A DNA stretch of 21,324 nucleotides from an uncultured Flavihumibacter sp. (GCA_946482545.1 CAMLRX010000086.1:1-21324); one strand, 5' to 3'; shown: positions 7,741-15,812, numbered from the stretch's first letter. Made by a program: numbers and translations. The notes: generated by a model not told the origin, from the sequence alone.

Positions 7741-9744
7741 ATGAGTATGGAAATTCGTACGTTATTTATAGGTGTATTTTTTTTAGTGTGGGGCAGTCCA
7801 TTGTCTGCGCAAAAGGTGTTTAAGGTGGAGCAACCTGACTTTGCCAAAAGTCCATACACCGGCATGACGCGACAGCACTGGCTTAATGCTGCGCATTACC
7901 TGCTGGAAGGCGCTTTCACGCATGTAAGTGTTATCAACGATCCCATGGTGTTTCCAAAACAACCGGGCGTGAGTTATCCGCGCAATGGTGTGCATACGCC
8001 AACTGAAATGCTGGAAGGCCTTTGCCGCACTTTATTCGTGGCTGTGCCATTGCTGAAGGAAGATTCTAACCTCACCATAAAAAATATCCGTGTAGGCGAT
8101 TATTACAGGTTGCACATCAGCAAGCTGCTGGATTCCAGCAGCGTTACTTTTATCAGACCCCGTGCAAAAAACGGCGGTCCCTCACAAACATTGGTAGAGT
8201 TCGGTGCATTGGCTGTATCCTTGTTCGCTATTCCGGAACTGCTTTGGGAGCCTCTTCCCAAAGCGCAAAAGGATGCCCTCTCTAAAGTGATGATCAGTTA
8301 TGGTGATGGTCCAACCGTTCCTTCCAACTGGAAGTTCTTCAACATCTTCGTCTTGAGTTTTTTCAAGGACAAGGGTTATTCCGTGAACGAAAAACTACTC
8401 ACGGAATACCTCGATAAAACGCTGGAGCATTACCGTGGCAACGGCTGGTACAATGATAATCCCGCTTATGATTATTACAGCATGTGGGCCTTCCAGATGT
8501 ATGCCCCTTTATGGTCGGAGTTTTTCGGTAAAAAATATTACCCGGCATACGCGGAAAAGTTCGCTGCTAATTTCAGTGAAGTGAAAAACAACTATCCCTA
8601 CCTGTTCAGCAGAAACGGAGAAATGATTATGTGGGGCAGAAGTATGGCTTATCGTTTCGGGGCCATCGTGCCTTTCCCGCTGATGGGCATGAAAGATGAT
8701 CCGGGGGTGAACTATGGCTGGATGCGAAGAATTGCTTCCGGCACCTTGCTGCAGTTCCTTCAAAACCCATCTTTCCTGGAAGATGAGGTGCCCACACTTG
8801 GTTTCTACGGCGCCTTTGAGCCAACGGTACAATCTTACAGTTGCAGGGGAAGCGTTTACTGGATGGGAAAGGCTTTTCTGGGATTGCTTATTCCAAAGAA
8901 CAGCAGGTTCTGGACCGAAACAGAAAACGAAGGCGCCTGGGCGGGGGAAATGAAGAAAGGACAGGTGTACAATAAGTTTCAGGACAGTTCAAATATTCTT
9001 ATTACTGATTATCCCAACATCGGGGCTTCGGAAATCAGGGCATGGTGTCATGTGGAGTACGAGAAGTCGTGGGAGAAGTTCCGCGCCAGCGAAAACTACA
9101 ACCGGCTTTCCTACAACAGCGCATTCCCCTGGCAGGCTGATAGTGTAAATGGGGTAGTGGCCATGAATTACATTTTCAGGAATGCCAAAGCGGAATGGGA
9201 ACCTTTAAGACTTTTCACTTTTAAAAAATTTGAAGACGGTGTTTATTACCGGGATGTGGTATTGGAATCGAACCGGCAGGTGCAACTCAACCTGGCTGAA
9301 ATGCCATTGCCTAATGGTATTTTACGGGTGGACCGGTATGCAAGTACCGTTCCTGTAGAAATGCGGCTGGGCCATTATGCGCTCCCGCAAATCAAAGGAG
9401 CTGTTAAAGAAAAAAGAACGAAAGCAGATGGGTATGAGGTGCATATCATCGACAATGGCGTACACCAACTGGCCATGGTTACGCTATCAGGCTGGCAGCA
9501 AATGCAAACCAACGCCACCACCGGCGTACACCCGGTTAGCAAAGAAAGTAAAGTGATCAATGCACATGCCAGCACGGGCAAGGCTTCTACCAACCAGTTT
9601 TTTGTTACTTTAATGCTCTGGAAAAAATCAGGAGAAAAATGGCGGAAGAATGAACTGCTCCCGGTAAAAGTAACGGCAAAAGAAAACGGCGCTACTGCCG
9701 AATTGCGTTTCCGGGATGGCACTGTCCGGACCATCAGGTTCTGA
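7741..9744 (+). CDS. Secreted DUF2264 domain protein
   Basis: Starting at the ATG at 7741 the protein has 667 residues and a clean Sec signal peptide (MSMEIRTLFIGVFFLVWGSPLSA, cleavage before QK). A TTG seven codons upstream (7720) would only add a polar leader. The body matches DUF2264: PYTGMTRQHWLNAAHYLLEG near the start, a TEMLEGLCR segment, and the diagnostic WYNDNPAYDYYSMWAFQMY, followed by SRNGEMIMWGRSMAYRFGA. The family has an (alpha/alpha)6-toroid character and is often found in polysaccharide-use settings; heparinase-like or unsaturated-glycoside-hydrolase-like roles have been suggested by fold, but no reaction is firmly known. The last ~250 residues are beta-rich and could be a C-terminal sandwich. 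It precedes the sensor kinase on the same strand, so it is a plausible target or neighbour of that sensor (inference). Confidence 0.86.
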   Translation: MSMEIRTLFIGVFFLVWGSPLSAQKVFKVEQPDFAKSPYTGMTRQHWLNAAHYLLEGAFTHVSVINDPMVFPKQPGVSYPRNGVHTPTEMLEGLCRTLFVAVPLLKEDSNLTIKNIRVGDYYRLHISKLLDSSSVTFIRPRAKNGGPSQTLVEFGALAVSLFAIPELLWEPLPKAQKDALSKVMISYGDGPTVPSNWKFFNIFVLSFFKDKGYSVNEKLLTEYLDKTLEHYRGNGWYNDNPAYDYYSMWAFQMYAPLWSEFFGKKYYPAYAEKFAANFSEVKNNYPYLFSRNGEMIMWGRSMAYRFGAIVPFPLMGMKDDPGVNYGWMRRIASGTLLQFLQNPSFLEDEVPTLGFYGAFEPTVQSYSCRGSVYWMGKAFLGLLIPKNSRFWTETENEGAWAGEMKKGQVYNKFQDSSNILITDYPNIGASEIRAWCHVEYEKSWEKFRASENYNRLSYNSAFPWQADSVNGVVAMNYIFRNAKAEWEPLRLFTFKKFEDGVYYRDVVLESNRQVQLNLAEMPLPNGILRVDRYASTVPVEMRLGHYALPQIKGAVKEKRTKADGYEVHIIDNGVHQLAMVTLSGWQQMQTNATTGVHPVSKESKVINAHASTGKASTNQFFVTLMLWKKSGEKWRKNELLPVKVTAKENGATAELRFRDGTVRTIRF

Positions 9745-9760
9745 CCGGATACCCGGTTTT
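9744..9760 (+). terminator. Possible weak terminator after the DUF2264 gene
   Basis: ACCGG (9744-9748) and CCGGT (9753-9757) form a 5-bp GC-rich stem with an ATAC loop, directly at the TGA stop and followed by a short T-run. The stem is short and overlaps the shared promoter box, so it may only weaken read-through into the kinase. Confidence 0.35.
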
Positions 9761-9795
9761 GGTGATAGGTTGGGGCCGAGGCTTCCTTATCTTTA
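9758..9795 (+). promoter_or_regulatory. Candidate promoter of the sensor kinase with shared TTTGGTGATWG box
   Basis: TTTGGTGATAG begins at 9758 and TATCTTTA lies at 9788-9795, a one-base mismatch to the Bacteroidota TAnnTTTG element. Two close copies of the same box precede the next two transcription units. Predicted transcription start is near 9802, about 12 bases before the CTG proposed as the start codon. Confidence 0.4.
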
Positions 9796-9813
9796 TAGGA
9801 TAAAACCCATCCC

Positions 9814-12800
9814 CTGGAACGGAAATTCCTTCAATGGCTGCTTTCCCTTTTTTTCCTGATCCTCTTCCTCCAGGCAGGGGCGCAGGCACCGTATCTTTTC
9901 TTTCAGAAGGTTTCAGCCGAAAATGGCCTGTCCAACAACAAGGTGAATTGCTTCCTCCAGGACAGGAACGGTTTTATGTGGATCGGAACAGAAGATGGAT
10001 TGAACCGCTACGACGGGCGGTATTTTACAGTCTTCAAACGTGATCCGGCCAACAAAACAAGTGTTTCAGGAAACATCATCACGGGATTGCTGGAAGATGA
10101 ACAGGGCGTGATCTGGATCACCAGTGCGGATGGCGGACTTACCAGATATGATTACCGGCTCCCGCCAGCGGCACAGTTCAAACAATACCGTCATGATCCA
10201 AAAGACGGCAACACCATTCCCACCAATCACCTCAACGCCATTGTGCAGGATAAAAAAGGCTTTCTGTGGCTGGCATCGGGTACAAAAAGAGTGCTTCGTT
10301 TTAATCCCGCGACCGAACGCTTCGAAATACCCGTGAACAAAGGAACAGCGTATGCCATCACCCTGAGCATAGACCATAACGATACACTCTGGGTGGGAAG
10401 AAGGGGCGGCGGCCTGCTGAAAATTAATACGAATACGCTGGGATACAGCATGGATTCCCGGTACAACAACCTGTACGCCGGGTTGCCGCATGTAACCGTT
10501 ACCGCCATTTACCACGGCAGGAACCGGCAAACATGGTTCGGGTCCTGGGACAATGTGTTGTACAAAACCGACGGCAGAACAGGAATAGAAACCGCTTTCC
10601 CCAAAAAATCATCACCTGGCACTTTTCACGGTGATGACATTATCGCTTTCAACGAAGATATGCAGGGCCGTATCTGGATGGGGGGCAAACAAACAGGCCT
10701 CACCATTTATGATCCTGTTGCCAAACACTTCTTCAACTACCGGCACGATCCCGCGCGGGAAGGAACACTGGCACACAACCAGGTGAATTGCATTTATACA
10801 GACCGGAACGGGATGGTATGGCTGGGAACCAATAAAGGCATCAGTACTTTCGATCCGGGACAACAGCATTTTATACAGCATTTCCTGCCCGGCATGCCCA
10901 CGGATGGAAGAGTATATGCTTTTCTGAAAGACCCGGACCATACGCTTTGGGTGGGTACCAGTCATGGACTGTACCGTAAAACTGAAAGTGGTATCGGATT
11001 CGAACATATTCCCATCACTTATAAAGGACGAAAACTTGCGGTTTCAGCACTCTTCAAAGATGTGGATGGTAGCTTCTACCTGGGAACGGATTTCTCTTTC
11101 TTCCGCTTCCATCCCCAATCAAAGTCGGTTTCCCTGCTGCCCAATACGGAGGATGATCCCGTGGTCCACAACATTATTGAATCCAGGATCGTATCCGTGC
11201 TTCGGGATACCATCAATGAGCATCCAGCCCTGGTGGTAGTTCCTTATGGTCACTACCTTGCCTATTACGACCTGGTAATGCAAAGGTGGTACTCCAGGAA
11301 AGACTCCACTATTCAGTTGATACAACGCTGGGACCTGCGCAATAACCTTATCCGTAGAGTGTTCCGTTGTTCGGAAGGCACTACACTCATGGCAACTGCA
11401 GGCGCAGGTTTGGGATTCCGGAAGAACAGCATGGAAGCTTTCAGCTATTATTCCGATCACGATGGCTCAGGGTTGAACAGCAACCATATTTATGATTTGG
11501 TGGAAACCGGAAACGGTTCACTCTGGGTAAGTACTTATGGTGGCGGGTTACATTTTTATGATAAACCCCGAAACCGCTTCAGGCATGTTCCGGGGCCCGC
11601 AAACCTTTTAGAAGGGTTGCAAACCGATGTTGCCGGAAATATATGGATGATCGCGAACGGAAACCTCTTGCGCTATGCTCCTGAAGAGAAACGGTTCACC
11701 AATTTCCTGTTGCCTGATCTGGAAAAATCTGGCGGTGTAACCGGACATATTTACAAAGATGCGCAGGGTGCCATGTATTTACCCGGTTCCAATTTTTTTA
11801 TCCGCTTCCAGCCCAAAGAAGTTCGTTCCGTAAACATGGAACCCATGGTCCGGTTCACCGATTTCAGGATATTCAACCAGTCTTTCAGCCACCTGCTCCA
11901 AAACAACAATATCCCCATCCGCTACAACCAGAATTATTTTACCATTGAATTCTCCGCGCCTGAATTCCGTTGCCACGGCGTGGAATACGAATACAAAATG
12001 GAAGGCTTCGACAAAGACTGGGTCGCCATTGGCAACAGGAATTTCGCCAACTATTCCAACCTGGAAGGCGGGCAATACACTTTTAAAGTAAGGGCTTCCG
12101 CCACCAAAGGAGCCTGGAGTCCGCATGCAGCTATCCTGCAAATTGAAGTGATTCCGCCATTCTGGAAACAATGGTGGTTCCTGCTTACCCTGGTAGCAGT
12201 AATCGGAACCGGTATTTACGCTTTCTACCGGTATCGTATCAACGAAATACTTAAGCGGCAGTCTATACGGAATAAAATCGCCCAGGACCTGCACGATCAT
12301 GTGGGTTCTACCCTGAGCAGTATTTCCGTTTACACCCAGGTGGCAAAGATTTATGGTGAACAGGGCAGGGAAGAGGCTTTGCAGGATGCTTTGGGAAAGA
12401 TAAGCGCTGCCTCCGGGGAAATGATTTCGGAAATGAACGATATCGTATGGGCCATCAACCCCAGGAACGACAATATGTTCACCATGCTGCAAAGGATGGA
12501 ATCTTTCGCACGGCCATTGTTGCAGGCCAGGAACATCGTTTTTTCACTGGAATCTGATCCGGGTCTCGCCCAGTTGAACCTGGAAATGGAACAACGGAAG
12601 AACTTCTACCTCATCTTTAAAGAAGCGGTGAACAATGCGTTGAAATATGCGGGTCCTGCCCGCATCAACGTGGAAGTACAGGTGAGAAACGGCTGGGTAA
12701 CCCTGTTAGTGAAAGATGATGGTGCGGGCTTTGACCCGGAAAAAGTGGCCGCCGCCAGCCCGAAATCACTTTCGGGGAACGGACTCCGCAACATGCGCCG

Positions 12801-12888
12801 GAGGGCCACGGATATGAAAGGAAAACTGGAGATCGAAAGCGCTCCGGGTAGAGGAACCACTATCCGCCTTCGTTTTCCCGTCACCTGA
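9814..12888 (+). CDS. Two-component sensor histidine kinase: periplasmic propeller, Y_Y_Y domain, HisKA_3 kinase
   Basis: Counted from CTG 9814 it has 1024 residues. A signal peptide (about residues 1-25, ...LQAGAQA) leads into YLFFQKVSAENGLSNNKVN, the usual opening of two-component propeller sensors. About a dozen Reg_prop blades follow (for example DRNGFMWIGTEDGLNRYDG from residue 50, DRNGMVWLGTNKGI, TGNGSLWVSTYGGGLHFYD), then a Y_Y_Y domain (about 710-778), a membrane helix (about 787-806), a HisKA_3 segment with phospho-acceptor H827 in DLHDHVGSTLSS, and an HATPase with N box EAVNNALKYA and G boxes DDGAGF and GNGLRNM. It is an inner-membrane sensor that reads a periplasmic ligand, often a glycan fragment in this class, and phosphorylates the regulator just downstream. 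The first ATG/GTG/TTG in frame is GTG 9943, which would delete the signal peptide and the first blade motif, so a CTG start or a sequence error is required. Confidence 0.88.
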   Translation: MERKFLQWLLSLFFLILFLQAGAQAPYLFFQKVSAENGLSNNKVNCFLQDRNGFMWIGTEDGLNRYDGRYFTVFKRDPANKTSVSGNIITGLLEDEQGVIWITSADGGLTRYDYRLPPAAQFKQYRHDPKDGNTIPTNHLNAIVQDKKGFLWLASGTKRVLRFNPATERFEIPVNKGTAYAITLSIDHNDTLWVGRRGGGLLKINTNTLGYSMDSRYNNLYAGLPHVTVTAIYHGRNRQTWFGSWDNVLYKTDGRTGIETAFPKKSSPGTFHGDDIIAFNEDMQGRIWMGGKQTGLTIYDPVAKHFFNYRHDPAREGTLAHNQVNCIYTDRNGMVWLGTNKGISTFDPGQQHFIQHFLPGMPTDGRVYAFLKDPDHTLWVGTSHGLYRKTESGIGFEHIPITYKGRKLAVSALFKDVDGSFYLGTDFSFFRFHPQSKSVSLLPNTEDDPVVHNIIESRIVSVLRDTINEHPALVVVPYGHYLAYYDLVMQRWYSRKDSTIQLIQRWDLRNNLIRRVFRCSEGTTLMATAGAGLGFRKNSMEAFSYYSDHDGSGLNSNHIYDLVETGNGSLWVSTYGGGLHFYDKPRNRFRHVPGPANLLEGLQTDVAGNIWMIANGNLLRYAPEEKRFTNFLLPDLEKSGGVTGHIYKDAQGAMYLPGSNFFIRFQPKEVRSVNMEPMVRFTDFRIFNQSFSHLLQNNNIPIRYNQNYFTIEFSAPEFRCHGVEYEYKMEGFDKDWVAIGNRNFANYSNLEGGQYTFKVRASATKGAWSPHAAILQIEVIPPFWKQWWFLLTLVAVIGTGIYAFYRYRINEILKRQSIRNKIAQDLHDHVGSTLSSISVYTQVAKIYGEQGREEALQDALGKISAASGEMISEMNDIVWAINPRNDNMFTMLQRMESFARPLLQARNIVFSLESDPGLAQLNLEMEQRKNFYLIFKEAVNNALKYAGPARINVEVQVRNGWVTLLVKDDGAGFDPEKVAAASPKSLSGNGLRNMRRRATDMKGKLEIESAPGRGTTIRLRFPVT

Positions 12889-12927
12889 TTTGGTGATTGT
12901 CATTTATCATTTAAAGTACAAACTTTG
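12889..12927 (+). promoter_or_regulatory. Candidate promoter of the response regulator with shared box
   Basis: TTTGGTGATTGTC starts right after the kinase stop codon. AAACTTTG (12920-12927) resembles TAnnTTTG and begins 31 bases after the box start. TCACC (12881-12885) and GGTGA (12892-12896) make a dyad across the box. The predicted start of transcription falls at or next to the ATG at 12932, so the message would be nearly leaderless. This may be an internal promoter within a kinase-regulator operon. Confidence 0.4.
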
Positions 12928-12931
12928 CATT

Positions 12932-13579
12932 ATGCCACTCAGAATCACCATTTTCGACGACAACAAGAATATCCGCGAAAGCATTACCATGTTGCTTTCC
13001 ACTGTGCCCGGGTTTGAAGTGGCCGGTGCTTTCAGCCATGTGCTCGATTGTATCGAAGAGGTGCGGGATACGAATCCAGATGTGGTGTTAATGGACATTG
13101 AAATGCCCGGTATGACCGGCATAGAAGCCGTGAAGCAATTAAAAACCGCGTTTCCGCAAGTGCAGATTCTGATGCAAACTGTTTTTGAAGACGACGACCG
13201 CGTATTCGATTCCATCTGTGCCGGCGCTTCCGGGTATATCCTCAAGAACCATCTTAATACGAAACTGGTCGAGTTCATCAACGAAATGCAATTTGGCGGT
13301 TCTCCCATGAGTCCTTCCATTGCCAGAAAAGTACTCAGCAAGCTTCAGCAGATTCCGCAGCACATAAAGCCGGAACAATCGCCCGATTACCAGCTTACTC
13401 CCCGTGAAAAAGAAGTGTTAACTTGTATTGTAAATGGCCTTGCTTATAAGATGATTGCCGATGAACTGCACATTAGTTATGAAACCGTCCGCTCCCATGT
13501 AAAAAAGATTTACGAAAAGCTGCATGTGGCTTCCCTTACCGAAGCCGTAGCCAAAGCTATTCACCAGCGCATTGTTTGA
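12932..13579 (+). CDS. NarL/LuxR-family response regulator
   Basis: A 215-residue DNA-binding regulator. The receiver domain (about 1-120) shows the acidic pair in FDDNKN (D9, D10), phospho-acceptor D55 in VVLMDIEMPG, T83 in ILMQTV and the conserved K105 in GYILKNH. The LuxR-type helix-turn-helix covers about 155-200 (LTPREKEVLTCIVNGLAYK, then ISYETVRSHVKKIYEKL). The ATG at 12932 starts directly at PLRITIFDD; a GTG at 12890 would add 14 residues not typical of the family. HisKA_3 kinases usually pair with NarL-type regulators, and this gene lies 43 bases after such a kinase, so they almost certainly form one two-component system. The repeated box upstream of the kinase, this gene and the next unit is a natural candidate target site (inference). 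Confidence 0.92.
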   Translation: MPLRITIFDDNKNIRESITMLLSTVPGFEVAGAFSHVLDCIEEVRDTNPDVVLMDIEMPGMTGIEAVKQLKTAFPQVQILMQTVFEDDDRVFDSICAGASGYILKNHLNTKLVEFINEMQFGGSPMSPSIARKVLSKLQQIPQHIKPEQSPDYQLTPREKEVLTCIVNGLAYKMIADELHISYETVRSHVKKIYEKLHVASLTEAVAKAIHQRIV

Positions 13580-13633
13580 TCCCGTCCCAACTTCTCAAGA
13601 TGATCCCCGTATCCGGGCAAAGGATATACACCG

Positions 13634-13672
13634 TTTGGTGATTGTCTGCCCTTCCGTTATGGTTGAAATTTG
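13634..13672 (+). promoter_or_regulatory. Candidate promoter of the small ORF / TPR unit with shared box
   Basis: TTTGGTGATTGTC (13634-13646) is identical over 13 bases to the copy before the response regulator, and GAAATTTG (13665-13672) stands at exactly the same 31-base offset. CACC (13629-13632) and GGTG (13637-13640) give a dyad over the box. Predicted transcription start is near 13679, 19 bases before the small ORF. Confidence 0.42.
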
Positions 13673-13697
13673 TGGCTTCTAATCAAATTATTTAGCC

Positions 13698-13820
13698 ATG
13701 CAAAACAACTTTATGCTCCTGCTTTTTGGGGGCAGTTCAAACAAATGGATACTGGAGGTATTCCGAAGCCAATTCCCTGTGCCCGATTTTAACGGGGTTT
13801 ACGATGAAACGATTTTATAA
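13698..13820 (+). CDS. Small ORF, 40 codons, hypothetical
   Basis: An ATG-to-TAA frame encoding 40 residues: MQNNFMLLLFGGSSNKW, then a middle ILEVFRSQFPVPDF, then NGVYDETIL. No family is recognised; the MLLLFGG opening is faintly like the first strand of YciI/DGPF-type small proteins, but too little is present to claim that. It has no signal peptide. It lies 18 bases before the TPR gene on the same strand, and a promoter-like box with matched spacing sits just upstream, so it could be a short leader protein cotranscribed with the TPR gene, a remnant of a longer gene, or chance. Its sense codons look ordinary for the locus. Confidence 0.4.
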   Translation: MQNNFMLLLFGGSSNKWILEVFRSQFPVPDFNGVYDETIL

Positions 13821-13838
13821 AACAAACAACCAGCAGTC

Positions 13839-15548
13839 ATGAAAACATTTATTGTCTTATTAACGGCCTTCGTGGCTTTCGTCTTTGCCAGGATGAAAGC
13901 GAATGATGAAATTCCCGAAGCGGAATACAACCGGAACCGCACGTACATTTACTGTGCACCATCTTTCGATCCCACGGCATTGCTCAAAGGAAAAGCGCCT
14001 TTGCTGAAAGGCCTGGGCAACGTCAAATACAGGATTTCCACCAACAATAAGATGGCGCAGAAATACTTCAACCAGGGACTGGCGCTCACTTACGGGTTCA
14101 ACCACGGTGAAGCGGCCCGTTCGTTTCAAACGGCGCTTTCGTATGACTCTACCTGCGCTATGGCTTATTGGGGACTGGCGCTGGTGCTCGGGCCAAATTA
14201 CAATGCACCTTTAAATCCGAGCAGTCTGGGCGAAATCAATGCTGCCATTGCCAATGCGTTGAAATATGTGGAAAATACCAGCGGGCAGGAGCAGGCGCTC
14301 ATCAATGCCATGCGTGCCAGGTTTCCTTTAAAAGAAGAAAAAGACATGACGCCTTACTACGAAGTGTATGCACAAAAATTGCGGGAGGCGCACCAACGTT
14401 TTCCCAATGATGTAACCATCGGTACTTTACTGGCCGACGCGCTCATGAACCTGCACCCCTGGAACCTGTGGCTGAAAGACGGGACCGCCCAGCCCTGGAC
14501 ACCAGAGATCATCGCCTTGCTGGAAAAAATGCTCCGGAACAACCCGGAACATTCCGGCGCTATCCACTATTATATCCACGCCACCGAAGCCTCCAAAGAA
14601 GCAGGCAAGGCTACACCCTATGCCGATAAGCTGGAAAAAACCATGCCCTCTGCAGCGCACCTCGTACACATGCCCTCTCATACCTATATCAGAACTGGTG
14701 AATACCACAAAGGTGTATTGGTGAATGAACGTGCCGTAATTGCCGATAGTTCCTATATCGCGCAGTGTAAAGTGCAGGGCATGGTGCCGCTGGTCTATTA
14801 CCCGCACAATATTCATTTCCTGGCCGCCTGCGCTTTTTTTGAAGGGAGCAGTAAAAAAGCACTGGACGCTGCATGGATGATCTCCCGTAAAGCCGACAAA
14901 AAATTCCTTGCTGAATTTACTGGCGTGCAACATTTTTACATCATTCCCTATTATGTGCTGGTGCGCCTGGGCAAATGGGAAGATATCCTGAAACTTGATC
15001 AGCCGGGTGAAAGTCTGTTGTATCCCCGCGCCATCTGGCATTATGCACGTGGTATGGCCTATGCGGCTAAGGGGGAAACGAACAGCGCACGGTCCGAACT
15101 GAAAGCGTTAAAGGTGCTCGTGAAAGATCCCGCCATGGAAAAACTTTCCATCTGGGATATGAACAGCGCACAACACCTGGCTCAGATCGCTGAATATACG
15201 TTGGAAGCAGAATTGCTGGCATTGCAGCAGCAGTTTGATCCCGCTTTTGAGTTGCTGAAAAAAGCCATCGTTATTGAAGATAACCTGAACTATACCGAAC
15301 CGCCAGACTGGTTCTTCTCCGTACGCCATTCCCTGGGGCACTGGCTGGTGAAGGCCGGGCGTTTCGCGGAAGCGGAGAAAGTATACCTTGAAGACCTGGC
15401 TACATTTCCGGAGAATGGCTGGGCGTTGAAAGGGTTGTACAATAGTTTGAAAGGGCAGGGAAAGAATGTGGAGGCAGAAGTTGTGGATAAGCGTTTCAGA
15501 AAGGCGTGGCAGTGGGCGGATATGGAGATTGTTTCTTCGAGGAAGTAG
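13839..15548 (+). CDS. Secreted tetratricopeptide-repeat protein (function unknown)
   Basis: A 569-residue protein with an N-terminal hydrophobic stretch (MKTFIVLLTAFVAFVFA) that is a signal peptide or an anchor. The body is a helical repeat protein of a widespread but uncharacterised TPR family. Telling segments are KYFNQGLALTYGFNHGEAAR (residues 75-94), AMAYWGLALVLGPNYN (107-122), a YYIHATEAS segment near 245-255, MPSHTYIRTGEYHKG, and YYPHNIHFLAAC. Many His and Tyr residues recur at conserved places, more than a simple scaffold would need, so metal or ligand binding is possible (inference). The ATG at 13839 is 18 bases after the small ORF. Regulation by the adjacent two-component system is suggested by the shared upstream box. 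It converges on the E2 gene across a repeat-rich non-coding region. Confidence 0.8.
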   Translation: MKTFIVLLTAFVAFVFARMKANDEIPEAEYNRNRTYIYCAPSFDPTALLKGKAPLLKGLGNVKYRISTNNKMAQKYFNQGLALTYGFNHGEAARSFQTALSYDSTCAMAYWGLALVLGPNYNAPLNPSSLGEINAAIANALKYVENTSGQEQALINAMRARFPLKEEKDMTPYYEVYAQKLREAHQRFPNDVTIGTLLADALMNLHPWNLWLKDGTAQPWTPEIIALLEKMLRNNPEHSGAIHYYIHATEASKEAGKATPYADKLEKTMPSAAHLVHMPSHTYIRTGEYHKGVLVNERAVIADSSYIAQCKVQGMVPLVYYPHNIHFLAACAFFEGSSKKALDAAWMISRKADKKFLAEFTGVQHFYIIPYYVLVRLGKWEDILKLDQPGESLLYPRAIWHYARGMAYAAKGETNSARSELKALKVLVKDPAMEKLSIWDMNSAQHLAQIAEYTLEAELLALQQQFDPAFELLKKAIVIEDNLNYTEPPDWFFSVRHSLGHWLVKAGRFAEAEKVYLEDLATFPENGWALKGLYNSLKGQGKNVEAEVVDKRFRKAWQWADMEIVSSRK

Positions 15549-15812
15549 TTTTCTCGCGTTTTTTTCACGCAACTGCTTTGCACTGCGCAGCGCACTGCTT
15601 CCTGCTTCATGCCTCGCAGTCTCGCAGGAGTTAGGACGCATTGCTTCGTGCCTCGCAACGTTGTTTGTGTTTGGAGTGGTTTATTTCGGAGAGATTTTAT
15701 TTCTCGCAACGGCGCAACGACGCGGAACCTTGATTATTTGGGAGAGTAAAAGTTTCGAAGAGGGAGATTACGTTCTTGTATATGCGCTGAACATTGTTTA
15801 TGCAATAATAAT
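15549..15812. repeat. Non-coding region with degenerate CTCGCA/GCGCAACG repeats
   Basis: After the TPR stop, the sequence is rich in short related words. GCTTCATGCCTCGCA (15604-15618) and GCTTCGTGCCTCGCA (15643-15657) differ at one base and are 39 bases apart. CTCGCA recurs at 15621 and 15703, and CTCGCAACGGCGCAACGACG (15703-15722) is internally periodic. Open frames here are low-complexity and do not resemble proteins. It looks like a decayed dispersed repeat of the GCAA/GCGCAA type seen between genes in many environmental bacteria (recollection, not searched). Confidence 0.5.

Noticed and set aside
13603..13614. CCCG-TATC-CGGG mini hairpin after the response regulator
   Set aside because: Only a four-base stem with no T-run; too weak to call a terminator.
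15108..15709. Overlapping minus-strand frames (177 and 139 codons)
   Set aside because: They lie antisense to the end of the TPR gene and over the repeats; words such as RGTKQ and RGMKQ are repeat translation, not a gene.
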